Shown: positions 53,533 to 60,729 of the stretch, piece by piece
How positions within the stretch are numbered: the first letter of the stretch is position 1
Layout of the letters: every line of letters begins with the position of its first letter
Assembly (NCBI RefSeq): GCF_003667705.1
Contig: NZ_CP033019.1
Location: 2,108,001 to 2,172,000 of the forward strand
Reading direction: 5' to 3'
Length of the DNA stretch: 64,000 nt
Source of the DNA: Janthinobacterium agaricidamnosum
GTDB taxonomy: Bacteria > Pseudomonadota > Gammaproteobacteria > Burkholderiales > Burkholderiaceae_D
The notes under the pieces: model-generated
Seen by the model: only the letters and a program-made list of their open reading frames with translations
What the model was told of the DNA's origin: nothing
Database searches by the model: none
Position numbers and translations under genes: made by a program

Positions 53533-54588
53533 TTACTTCTGATAAATCTTGTCGAACTCGCCGCCATCGTCAAAGTGTTTCTTTTGTGCCTGTTTCCAGC
53601 CGCCAAACACCTCATCGATGGTGAACAGGGTGATCGGCTTGAAGCTGGCCGCGTATTTCTTCGCTACCGCGGCCGAACGGGGGCGCAGGTAGTGCTTGGC
53701 GACCAGTTCCTGGCCCGGCTCCGAGTACAGGTATTGCAGGTAGGCCGTGGCTTCCTTGCGGATGCCGCGGCGGTCGACGACCTTGTCGACGACGGCCACG
53801 GGCGACTCGGCCAGGATGGAGATGCTTGGATACACCACTTCGAAGTTGTCGCCGAATTCGGCGCGCACCAGTTGCACTTCGTTTTCGAACGTCACCAGCA
53901 CGTCGCCGATTTCGCGCTGCGTGAAGGTGGTGGTGGCGCCGCGGCCGCCGCCGTCGAGCACGGGCACGTTCTTGAACAGCTTGGTCACCAGGTCGCGCGC
54001 CTGCGCTTCGCTGCCGCCTTTTTTCACGGCATAGCCCCAGGCTGCCAGGTAGGTGTAGCGGCCGTTGCCCGAGGTTTTCGGGTTCGGCACGATGACCTTG
54101 ATGCCGGGCTTGGCCAGATCGTCCCAATCCTTGATGTGTTTCGGGTTGCCTTTGCGCACCAGATATACCATGGTGGAATAGAACGGCGCCGCATTGTTCG
54201 GGAATTTCTTGGCCCAGTCGGCCACCACGAGGCCGCGGTCGACGAGGATATCGATGTCATTGGCCTGGTTCATGGTCACGACGGACGCTTCCAGGCCGTC
54301 GGCGACGGAGCGCGCCTGCTTGCTCGAACCGCCGTGGGATTGCTTGATGGTGATGGTTTCGCCCGTTTTGGCTTTCCAATCCGCAATAAATGCGGGATTC
54401 ACATCCTTGAACAATTCGCGCATCACGTCGTACGAGGCGTTCAGCAAGACCACGGGTTCGGCGGCGGACACGCTCATGGGCAGGCTCATGGCGGCAGCGG
54501 AAGCGGCCAGGGCGCTGGCCAGGAACCAGCGGCGCGAGCGTTGGGTGAGTGTCGCTGCGGCAGTCGATACGGCGTTGGAATGGGTCAT
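53533..54588 (-). CDS. sbp: Sulfate ABC transporter periplasmic binding protein
   Basis: Periplasmic sulfate-binding protein of 351 residues. The N-terminus has a twin-arginine-like RSRRWFLASALAASAAA and cleavage near VSA-AEP (about residue 43). LNASYDVMRELFKDVNPAF, QSHGGSSKQARSV and NPKTSGNGRYTYLAAWGYA are diagnostic of the Sbp/CysP group. No cysT, cysW or cysA gene adjoins it, so it must deliver sulfate (or thiosulfate) to a permease encoded elsewhere. It is likely under CysB control, but I could not assign a site. Confidence 0.92.
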   Translation of the reverse strand: MTHSNAVSTAAATLTQRSRRWFLASALAASAAAMSLPMSVSAAEPVVLLNASYDVMRELFKDVNPAFIADWKAKTGETITIKQSHGGSSKQARSVADGLEASVVTMNQANDIDILVDRGLVVADWAKKFPNNAAPFYSTMVYLVRKGNPKHIKDWDDLAKPGIKVIVPNPKTSGNGRYTYLAAWGYAVKKGGSEAQARDLVTKLFKNVPVLDGGGRGATTTFTQREIGDVLVTFENEVQLVRAEFGDNFEVVYPSISILAESPVAVVDKVVDRRGIRKEATAYLQYLYSEPGQELVAKHYLRPRSAAVAKKYAASFKPITLFTIDEVFGGWKQAQKKHFDDGGEFDKIYQK

Positions 54589-54888
54589 GTTGAACTCTTG
54601 TTGTGAGAATAGAAAGACATAGTCTAAAATTCCGGCCGGAAAAGAAACGAATTTTTCGTAATATGCTTAGATACGATTCCCTTTGCGCTAAAAAACAGAT
54701 ATCGATTTTTGGAAACATTCGTGGGCAAGGCGCGCATCAGCACTTAGTCTGCAGGCATGGTGCCATAGGCAAAACCAGCGCGTGGCGTGCGGCAAAAAAC
54801 CCGATTGCGCCGCTTGGTGTATAGTCGAATCGCACGATACAGGGGTAAAACCGTCTGCATCGGCAACTGGAATATTTTGTGAGCGTAC
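54589..54888. promoter_or_regulatory. Divergent gap between sulfate-binding and GNAT genes
   Basis: This 300-base gap has no gene. It contains the perfect 12-bp palindrome TTCCGGCCGGAA (54630-54641) and the dyad ACGAA-TTT-TTCGT close after it, both within 75 bases of the sulfate-binding gene start and therefore possible regulatory sites. The remaining half towards the acetyltransferase gene shows nothing definite. Confidence 0.35.
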
Positions 54889-55419
54889 ATGAGTCTTGAA
54901 ATTCGTATTGCAACATCGACCGACGCTTTCGAGGCGTGCAACGTATTACGACGCTCCATCGTCGAATGCTGCAGCCTCGATCATCGGGACGATCCGGCCA
55001 TTCTGGAAGCCTGGCTGGGCAATAAAACACCGCAGATGGTGGCGTGCTGGTTTGCGTCGCCCACCAATTTCTCGCTGGTCGCAGTCGATCAGGGCGCCGT
55101 CGTCGGCGTCGGCTTGCTGACGCGCGCCGGCAAGCTGGCCCTGTGCTATCTGCTGCCCGAGGCACAGGGCCGCGGCGCCGGCAAGGCGCTGGTGGAGCAG
55201 CTGGAAGCGCAGGCGCGCGAGTGGGGCATCAAGGCCCTGCAACTGCACAGCACGGCCAGCAGCCAGGCCTTTTTCGTCAAGCAGGGCTACATCGAGGCGG
55301 GCAATGTGCGTTCGCCGTATGGCGTGGAAACGATTTTTTGCTGGAAACAGATTGACCCGGCAGGCATCGCCAGCGGCGACCCCAAGCGCAAGCGCTTCTG
55401 CAACTGCAATTCGGCCTGA
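54889..55419 (+). CDS. GNAT-family N-acetyltransferase
   Basis: Acetyl-CoA-dependent acetyltransferase of 176 residues. The acetyl-CoA-binding motif A is visible as LCYLLPEAQGRGAGKALVEQ (about 85-104), and motif B as LQLHSTASSQAFFVKQGY. The C-terminus is basic and Cys-containing (GDPKRKRFCNCNSA). The substrate is unknown. It is followed by a terminator-like hairpin. Confidence 0.88.
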   Translation: MSLEIRIATSTDAFEACNVLRRSIVECCSLDHRDDPAILEAWLGNKTPQMVACWFASPTNFSLVAVDQGAVVGVGLLTRAGKLALCYLLPEAQGRGAGKALVEQLEAQAREWGIKALQLHSTASSQAFFVKQGYIEAGNVRSPYGVETIFCWKQIDPAGIASGDPKRKRFCNCNSA

Positions 55420-55437
55420 CGGCCCGCCAGCATTTCA

Positions 55438-55459
55438 GCCCGCCCATCCGGCGGCGGGC
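55438..55459 (+). terminator. Probable terminator between convergent genes
   Basis: GCCCGCC (55438-55444) and GGCGGGC (55453-55459) form a 7-bp GC stem with an 8-base loop, followed by CTTTCCCTCCCTTT. It lies after the acetyltransferase gene and before the end of the leftward amidotransferase gene. Confidence 0.55.
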
Positions 55460-55496
55460 CTTTCCCTCCCTTTGAATCTTTCCCTTTAGTTTCCCT

Positions 55497-56309
55497 TCAG
55501 TAACTGATCTGGATATACACGCCTTGCGGCGCTGCATCGTTTGCGGGCAGCAAGGTGCCGCCGGCAAACAGTTTCAGTTCGCCGGGCGCGAACGCCAGCC
55601 AGTCCTCGTTTTGCGTCAGCGGATGCGTGGCGATGACGGCGATGCGGTCGTCCAGGTGGTTGTGCTGGCGAAAATCGATGCTGCGCTCGCAGTCGATCAG
55701 TTGCGCCACGGAAAACGGGTATTCGCGGATCACATAGTGCAGATGCGTGGAACAGTGGGCAAACAGCAGTTCGCCGTCCGACAGGATGAAATTGAAGGTG
55801 CCGTGCGCGGCGATGTCCTTGGCGACCTCGGCGATGGCGGCGCGCAGGGCGGCGCGCGCGGGCTCACCGGCGGGAAACTGTGTGCGCAAGCGGGCCAGCA
55901 GGTGGCAGAACGCCTGTTCGCTGTCCGTGTCGCCGCTGGCCTGGTAGTGGGCATTGGCGGGCGCGCGCCACGTTTTGAGATCGCCGTTGTGGGCGAAGGA
56001 CCAGGTCTTGCCCCACAGTTCGCGGGCGAACGGGTGGGTGTTTTCCGGCGCGATGCGGCCCTGCGTGGCCTTGCGGATGTGCGCGACGATGTTTTTCGCC
56101 TTCACGGGATGTTGCTGCACCTGGGCGGCCAGCGGCGAATCGATGGCGGCCAGGTGATCGGTCAGCAAGGTGCAGCCGCTACCGGAATGATAGGCGATGC
56201 CCCAGCCGTCGCGGTGCTCGTCCGTGCGGCCGCCCCGCTCGGCAAAGCCGGCAAAGGAAAATCCCAGCGCGGCCGGCTTGCTGCTGTTCATTGCGAGTAA
56301 CTGGCACAT
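55497..56309 (-). CDS. Class II glutamine amidotransferase (YafJ-like)
   Basis: Cytoplasmic Ntn-type amidotransferase domain protein of 270 residues. Cys2 of MCQLLAMN is the N-terminal nucleophile after Met removal. DGWGIAY, HIRKATQG, NTHPF and SFAHNGDL are the substrate-binding motifs of the class II glutaminase fold. There is no synthase domain, as in YafJ-type proteins, whose true acceptor is unknown. It is divergent from a degenerate EAL protein gene. Confidence 0.88.
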   Translation of the reverse strand: MCQLLAMNSSKPAALGFSFAGFAERGGRTDEHRDGWGIAYHSGSGCTLLTDHLAAIDSPLAAQVQQHPVKAKNIVAHIRKATQGRIAPENTHPFARELWGKTWSFAHNGDLKTWRAPANAHYQASGDTDSEQAFCHLLARLRTQFPAGEPARAALRAAIAEVAKDIAAHGTFNFILSDGELLFAHCSTHLHYVIREYPFSVAQLIDCERSIDFRQHNHLDDRIAVIATHPLTQNEDWLAFAPGELKLFAGGTLLPANDAAPQGVYIQISY

Positions 56310-56367
56310 GGCGGCCCTTCCTGGTGGTATCGGTACACGCCCACAGTAAAGGCCGGGGCAGGGTGCT

Positions 56368-56459
56368 GGAACGAATGTTTCCGACTATCGATATGCGCCG
56401 TCCGTTGCGTCGTCCATATTTGCTGCGCGCATATCAAATGGCGAAACCATTCGTTCTCC
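56368..56459. repeat. Long imperfect inverted repeat in divergent promoter region
   Basis: The left arm GAACGAAT-N13-GATATGCGC (56369-56398) and right arm GCGCATATC-N13-ATTCGTTC (56427-56456) are 30 bases each and agree at about 24 of 30 positions when one is inverted; 28 bases separate them. It lies between the amidotransferase and degenerate-EAL genes. Equal inner spacing in both arms suggests paired binding sites for one dimeric regulator rather than a terminator. Confidence 0.6.
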
Positions 56460-56543
56460 TTTGCTTGGCGCGGCCTTACTCTGCACACTTTGGCGCCGTC
56501 GTCCCCATGCGGGACGCCGGCGCAGTCCGATGAAGGAGCACGT

Positions 56544-57380
56544 ATGCCATTTCCCGTCCTGAAGAACTACCTGGCCCGCCTGTCGCACCAAACCCAGGCC
56601 GGCACCAGCGTCTGGCTCGACGGCGAAGGCAGGGCGCTGGGGCGCTTCTTCAATTGCACCATGACCAGCGCCTTCCAGCCGCTGCGCGAACTCGACAGCG
56701 GCAAGCTGGTGGCGTTCGAGGGACTGGCGCGCAGCGTGTCGAAGGCGGACGAGGGCTTGTCGCTGTGGCGCTTGCTCGACCACGCGGCCAGCGACGACGA
56801 ATCCGTGGAGCTGGACCGGCTGTGCCGCATGCTGCACGCCATTAATTTCTTTCGCCAGAGCGAAGCGGAGCAGTCGGACCTGTACCTGAACGTGCACGAC
56901 CGCTTGCTGAGCGCTGTCAGCAGCAACCATGGCCACGCCTTCCAGCGCATCCTCGACGCGCTGGGCTTGCCCATCGAGCGCATCGTGCTGCAATTGCCGA
57001 CGGTGACGCCGAACCAGGGCTGGCTGCTCAACTACGTGGCCGACAATTACCGGCGCAACGGTTTCCGCCTGGCCATCAACGTGGCCAGCGTGCACGAGGC
57101 AACGGGCATGCTGGAGCGCTTGCACCCGCATGCGTTCAAGCTCGACGCGGGCAACCTCAGCGACGAGCAGGCCGTCGCCAGCTTCGTCACCGTGTGCCAT
57201 GCGGCGAAGATCCGCGTCATTTTCAAGCGCCTCGACACGCCGGCGGCGCTGGCCGCGCTGCAGCGCGTGGCCGCCATCACGGGCTTGCCCATCGTGGCCC
57301 AGGGCTATTTATTGGACAAGCCCCTGACGGCGCTGGCGCTGGCAAACCGCGACGTCGCGGCCAGTGCGGCCGCCGGGTAA
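56544..57380 (+). CDS. Stand-alone degenerate EAL-domain protein
   Basis: Protein of 278 residues with the overall EAL fold but altered catalytic motifs. The EAL signature appears as AFEGLAR (Glu kept, Ala-Leu changed), the usual DDFG stretch is replaced around GFRLAINVASVHEATGM, and the Lys remains in HAFKLDAG. The metal-binding Asp pair is therefore missing, and it probably does not hydrolyse cyclic di-GMP; it may bind a ligand or a partner protein, as YdiV-like proteins do. AAGGAG lies upstream of the ATG at 56544. Confidence 0.75.
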   Translation: MPFPVLKNYLARLSHQTQAGTSVWLDGEGRALGRFFNCTMTSAFQPLRELDSGKLVAFEGLARSVSKADEGLSLWRLLDHAASDDESVELDRLCRMLHAINFFRQSEAEQSDLYLNVHDRLLSAVSSNHGHAFQRILDALGLPIERIVLQLPTVTPNQGWLLNYVADNYRRNGFRLAINVASVHEATGMLERLHPHAFKLDAGNLSDEQAVASFVTVCHAAKIRVIFKRLDTPAALAALQRVAAITGLPIVAQGYLLDKPLTALALANRDVAASAAAG

Positions 57381-57479
57381 GATGCCGAATCCTGAAATGA
57401 GGGCGGCACGATAGGCATTGAGGGTTTTTCTTCGCAGCACAATACGCTATAGTATTCCCATCGTTACATTGGACTGACT

Positions 57480-58229
57480 ATGGCATCGCGCAGAAATTTT
57501 CTACATCACGGTATGGGCCTGGCCGCGCTGGGCCTGGTAGCCACCCCACTCATCGGCTGCGCCTCGCGCACGGCCGCTCCCGCCTCGGCTTCGGCCAGCG
57601 CCAAGCCGCGTGCGCCGCGCACGGGCGTGCCGCCCCAGCCGACGCAGCTGGCCAGCGTCGACCGCTCGATCACCTCGCAGTCGCGCCAGGCCATCACGGA
57701 GATGGAACCGCCTCCCGACATCTTCGATGCGCAGGCGCTGGACCTGGAATTCTGGCTCAAGCCCCGCACCCTGGAAGTGGTGCGCCCGGCCAGCAATGAA
57801 AAGGCGAAACTGCTGTACTGGAAAGATGGCGAAGTCATCGATTCGGCCTACCAGGAACTGTGCCACTTGCTGCGCGACGTGAACGGCAAGAAGACGGCGC
57901 CCATCGACCCGAAACTGCTGGAAACCCTGTGGGGCACGCAAGCGTTCGTGGCCCGTTACGGCATCGAGCAGCCGCTGGAAATCCTGTCGGGCTACCGCAC
58001 GGCCGAATCGAACGGCAAGCTGCGCGAAGCGGGCGTGCCGGCCGCGCGCCAGTCGCTGCACATCTCGGGCCGCGCCGCCGACATCCGCGTGGCGAATCTG
58101 AACGCGGAAGTGCTCGGTTCGCTCGTGCGCAGCTTCAAGCAGGGCGGCGTGGGCTTCTATTACCGCTCCGGCCCCCGTGGCGGCTGGATCCATGCGGATA
58201 CGGGATTGCAGCGCGTCTGGAAAGGTTAA
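57480..58229 (+). CDS. DUF882 / YcbK-like lipoprotein (peptidase M15 fold)
   Basis: Predicted Tat-exported lipoprotein of 249 residues: SRRNFL at 3-8 and lipobox LIGC with Cys27. The domain at about 130-245 has SGYRTAESN, RQSLHISGRAADIR and GGWIHADTG, supplying the two His and one Asp that bind zinc in M15-type LD/DD-carboxypeptidase-like folds. A proline/alanine-rich linker (about 30-60) follows the lipobox. It probably acts on peptidoglycan from the inner or outer membrane; activity is inferred from fold and motifs. Confidence 0.85.
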   Translation: MASRRNFLHHGMGLAALGLVATPLIGCASRTAAPASASASAKPRAPRTGVPPQPTQLASVDRSITSQSRQAITEMEPPPDIFDAQALDLEFWLKPRTLEVVRPASNEKAKLLYWKDGEVIDSAYQELCHLLRDVNGKKTAPIDPKLLETLWGTQAFVARYGIEQPLEILSGYRTAESNGKLREAGVPAARQSLHISGRAADIRVANLNAEVLGSLVRSFKQGGVGFYYRSGPRGGWIHADTGLQRVWKG

Positions 58230-58230
58230 A

Positions 58231-58345
58231 CACCTGACCAAACCTCGCTTGGCGCGCTTTGCGGCCTGTGATGCTCACCGTACCTTGGTACGGCTGCGCG
58301 TCTCGACCACAAATCACTGTCGCTCGGCTACGGTTTTGTCAGGCG
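58231..58345. repeat. Long imperfect palindrome between convergent genes
   Basis: CACCTGACCAAACC (58231-58244) and GGTTTTGTCAGGCG (58332-58345) pair at 12 of 14 positions. The centre is CCGTACC-TT-GGTACGG (58278-58293), a perfect 7-bp stem, with partial pairing between. The whole 115-base unit starts one base after the DUF882 stop. It resembles extragenic palindromes that recur in Burkholderiales genomes and may act as a two-way terminator. Confidence 0.6.
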
Positions 58346-58354
58346 TTTGTTTGA

Positions 58355-58558
58355 TCAGTCATAGTGATACGGCGGCTCCGGCACGCTATCGGTGCCGGCG
58401 CGCCGCCATTCGTCGAAATTTACGGGGCGCTCCCAGAAAATGCGCCAGCCCAGGCGCTGGCTGGCCCGCACCTCCGGGTGCGCCTGCAGATAGCCGTCGA
58501 TGAAACGGGTAAAGTCCGATACGTAACCGCTGCGGCGGTAGGGAAGTCGATGCGGCAT
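58355..58558 (-). CDS. DUF3460 family small protein
   Basis: Protein of 67 residues matching the small betaproteobacterial DUF3460 family: YVSDFTRFIDGYLQAHPEV followed by QRLGWRIFWERPVN. AAAGGAG lies 5-6 bases before the ATG at 58558, which decides the start over an upstream in-frame ATG. The function is unknown. It is divergent from a LysR gene. Confidence 0.82.
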   Translation of the reverse strand: MPHRLPYRRSGYVSDFTRFIDGYLQAHPEVRASQRLGWRIFWERPVNFDEWRRAGTDSVPEPPYHYD

Positions 58559-58626
58559 GGCTGCTCCTTTCTTGCCTGGCCTGGCTTTTGACCTCTGGCG
58601 CACGCAAAAGTGCCGCGCTCTCTTCC

Positions 58627-59508
58627 ATGAAACTCTCCAGCCATAACATCGAACTGTTCCTGGCCGTCGTTGACGGCGGCTCTTTCTCGGCTGCCGCGCG
58701 CGCCTTGCGCCGGGCGCCGTCGGCCGTCAGCATGGCGATGGCCAACATCGAGGCGGAACTGGGTATCGCCCTGTTCGACCGGGGCGCGCGCGAAGCCGTG
58801 CCCACGCCGGCCGCGATGGCGCTGCTGCCCCACGCGCGCCTGATCGCCGAGCAGCTGAAGCAGTTGCACCTGCATGTGCAGGAATTGTCGCAGGGACTGG
58901 AAAGCCGCATTTCGCTCGGTATCGCGGCCGAACTCGACCATGCGCCTTTTCTCGCCGCCGTGCGCGCGCTGTCGCAGCGCCATCCGCTGCTCGACATCGA
59001 GGTGCTGACGGCGCCGCAGGACGATGTGCTCGACATGCTGCACCGGGGCCGCATCAGCGCCTGCATGGCCTTTGCCGGCGGGCGCATCAATCACGAGGAA
59101 CAGTTCCAGCTGGTGGGCAGCGATGCCTTGCTGGCGATTATTTCCACCCAGCATCCACCCGACGTGGCGGGCCGGCCCCTGTATATCGAGGAATTGGTGA
59201 ATTTGCGCCAGATTATCGTGGCCAGCCGCGAACTCGACTTGGCCGATGCGCGCCCCGTGGTGGGGCTGTCCTACTGGCGCACCGACAGCTTGCCGATGGC
59301 GCTGGCGATGGTGGAGGCGGGACTGGGCTGGGGTAACTTTGCCGCCTCGGCCATCAAGGAGTCGCTGGCGGCAGGGCGCGTGCGCTGCGTGGCGTTCAAG
59401 AATACGGGCAATGGCCTGGTCGTGCCCATCCACCTCGTGTGGATGAAGGACCGGCCGCTGGGCATGGCGGCGCGGTCCTTTCTTCAGTTGCTCAGCGAAG
59501 CGGCCTGA
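58627..59508 (+). CDS. LysR-family transcription regulator (next to PACE pump)
   Basis: Regulator of 293 residues starting MKLSSHNIELFLAVVDGGSF. The helix-turn-helix is at about 1-60 (FSAAARALRRAPSAVSMAMA), and the effector domain runs from about 88. The start at 58627 fits the family N-terminus. Its last 25 bases overlap the 3' end of the convergent PACE transporter gene. A regulator next to a PACE pump is common, so it may control the pump. Confidence 0.88.
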   Translation: MKLSSHNIELFLAVVDGGSFSAAARALRRAPSAVSMAMANIEAELGIALFDRGAREAVPTPAAMALLPHARLIAEQLKQLHLHVQELSQGLESRISLGIAAELDHAPFLAAVRALSQRHPLLDIEVLTAPQDDVLDMLHRGRISACMAFAGGRINHEEQFQLVGSDALLAIISTQHPPDVAGRPLYIEELVNLRQIIVASRELDLADARPVVGLSYWRTDSLPMALAMVEAGLGWGNFAASAIKESLAAGRVRCVAFKNTGNGLVVPIHLVWMKDRPLGMAARSFLQLLSEAA

Positions 59509-59951
59509 ACGTCAGCAGGCTCTTCCTTCGGCTGCTGCGCCGACAGGGGCACGCCGAACAGGCCGTCGAAGAAGTAATTGAAGATGAAGCTGTAGCAGGG
59601 GATGATCAGCATCAGCGCGAAGTCCAGCACGAACGCTTGCCACAGGCTGATATCGAGCCACCAGGCGATCAGCGGGATCAGGTAGATGACAAGCGTGATC
59701 TGGAAGCCGATCGCATGCAGGATGCGGCGCCAGACGGTGCGCGTGCGCGATACTTGCCGGATTTCCCAGTATTCGAACGCCGTGTTGTAGAGCAGGTTCC
59801 AGATCACGGCGATGGTGGTGATCATGATGGCCAGCGGGCCCGTGCTGGTGGGAGACTCGCCTGAAAGCAGGGTCAGCCAGGCCGTGGAAATGGCCATGCC
59901 GATGATTTCAAAGGCGGTGACGTAGACGATTTTGCGTTTGATGCCTTGCAT
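59484..59951 (-). CDS. PACE-family multidrug/biocide efflux transporter
   Basis: Inner-membrane protein of 155 residues with four membrane segments in two tandem bacterial-transmembrane-pair repeats. MQGIKRKIVYVTAFEIIGM and WNLLYNTAFEYWE in the first repeat, and RRILHAIGFQ and FNYFFDGLFG in the second, are PACE landmarks, with the acidic Glu in TM1 needed for proton coupling. Known members export chlorhexidine and short-chain diamines. I start at the ATG at 59951, the usual family N-terminus; an ATG 15 codons upstream is possible. Confidence 0.88.
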   Translation of the reverse strand: MQGIKRKIVYVTAFEIIGMAISTAWLTLLSGESPTSTGPLAIMITTIAVIWNLLYNTAFEYWEIRQVSRTRTVWRRILHAIGFQITLVIYLIPLIAWWLDISLWQAFVLDFALMLIIPCYSFIFNYFFDGLFGVPLSAQQPKEEPADVQAASLSN

Positions 59952-60158
59952 GTAAAACCTGTAAAGAAGAGATGGCGCGTATTTTAAGTCAGTCATGCTG
60001 ATGCTAAAAGTTGATGGCTATCAGTTTTTCTGATGGATGTGGCGTGGAATTACCATGCTTGCCGCGAACGAGGGATAATGGCGGCTGGCGGGCAAACGCT
60101 CCCCTGCATCACGGCAGCACATCACCGCAGAACATCACCGCAGAAAAGGTCAACGAGC
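59952..60158. other. Divergent gap with tandem 13-bp repeat
   Basis: ACATCACCGCAGA is repeated exactly twice in tandem (60119-60131 and 60132-60144) just before the start of the small hypothetical gene. The rest of the gap carries the promoter region of the PACE gene; no clear -10/-35 pair was found. Confidence 0.5.
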
Positions 60159-60611
60159 ATGCAAGGCGCAGCAGACAGCAACATTCCCGATCTCCCGGAT
60201 TCCCCCGCCAGCGCGGACGAACGTCCCCGTTTCCGTCCCCGTCCGTGGGAGCACCTGGAAACGCCATACGACGTGGAAGTGTGGATCGAGGAACATAACC
60301 GCAGCATGCAGGACAATATCCGCGCCACGGAAACGGGCGTGGGCATCTGCTTTACCCTGGCCGAAGGGGGCGACATCTATATGCAGACGAGCGCCGACGG
60401 CGCCGTCGTGCTCGACGTGACGCCGGACGCGGCGTGGGTGTCTCCCCTGATCAGCGCCGCCACGGGCTGCGAGACACCCGCTTCGTCCTTGTGGATATTG
60501 CCTGACGATAAGCTGATCCAGCTGATCGTGGGGCTATCGAGCCTGGTGGCCAGCACCTTGCTGGTGGTGGGCCATGATTTCGGCTTGCGCCGGCACCGCA
60601 TGGGCCGCTGA
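60159..60611 (+). CDS. Hypothetical protein with C-terminal membrane segment
   Basis: I do not recognise a family. The 150-residue product has a proline/arginine-rich N-terminus (RPRFRPRPWEHLETPYDVEV), an acidic middle and one hydrophobic segment near the C-terminus (LIQLIVGLSSLVASTLLVV, about 120-140) followed by basic residues. It could be a tail-anchored inner-membrane protein. The ATG at 60159 has AAAAGG about 10 bases upstream; the frame is open further upstream but that part is low complexity. Confidence 0.55.
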   Translation: MQGAADSNIPDLPDSPASADERPRFRPRPWEHLETPYDVEVWIEEHNRSMQDNIRATETGVGICFTLAEGGDIYMQTSADGAVVLDVTPDAAWVSPLISAATGCETPASSLWILPDDKLIQLIVGLSSLVASTLLVVGHDFGLRRHRMGR

Positions 60612-60729
60612 ATCGGCCTTGTTGCGGAAACGTTATCTGCGGCAGGCATGGCTCGACACTGCGCGTGACGCGTGCTAGTCTCGCTACTGCACCCACCTGT
60701 TTGCCAAGGCGGCCGTGCAAAGGACAGCC

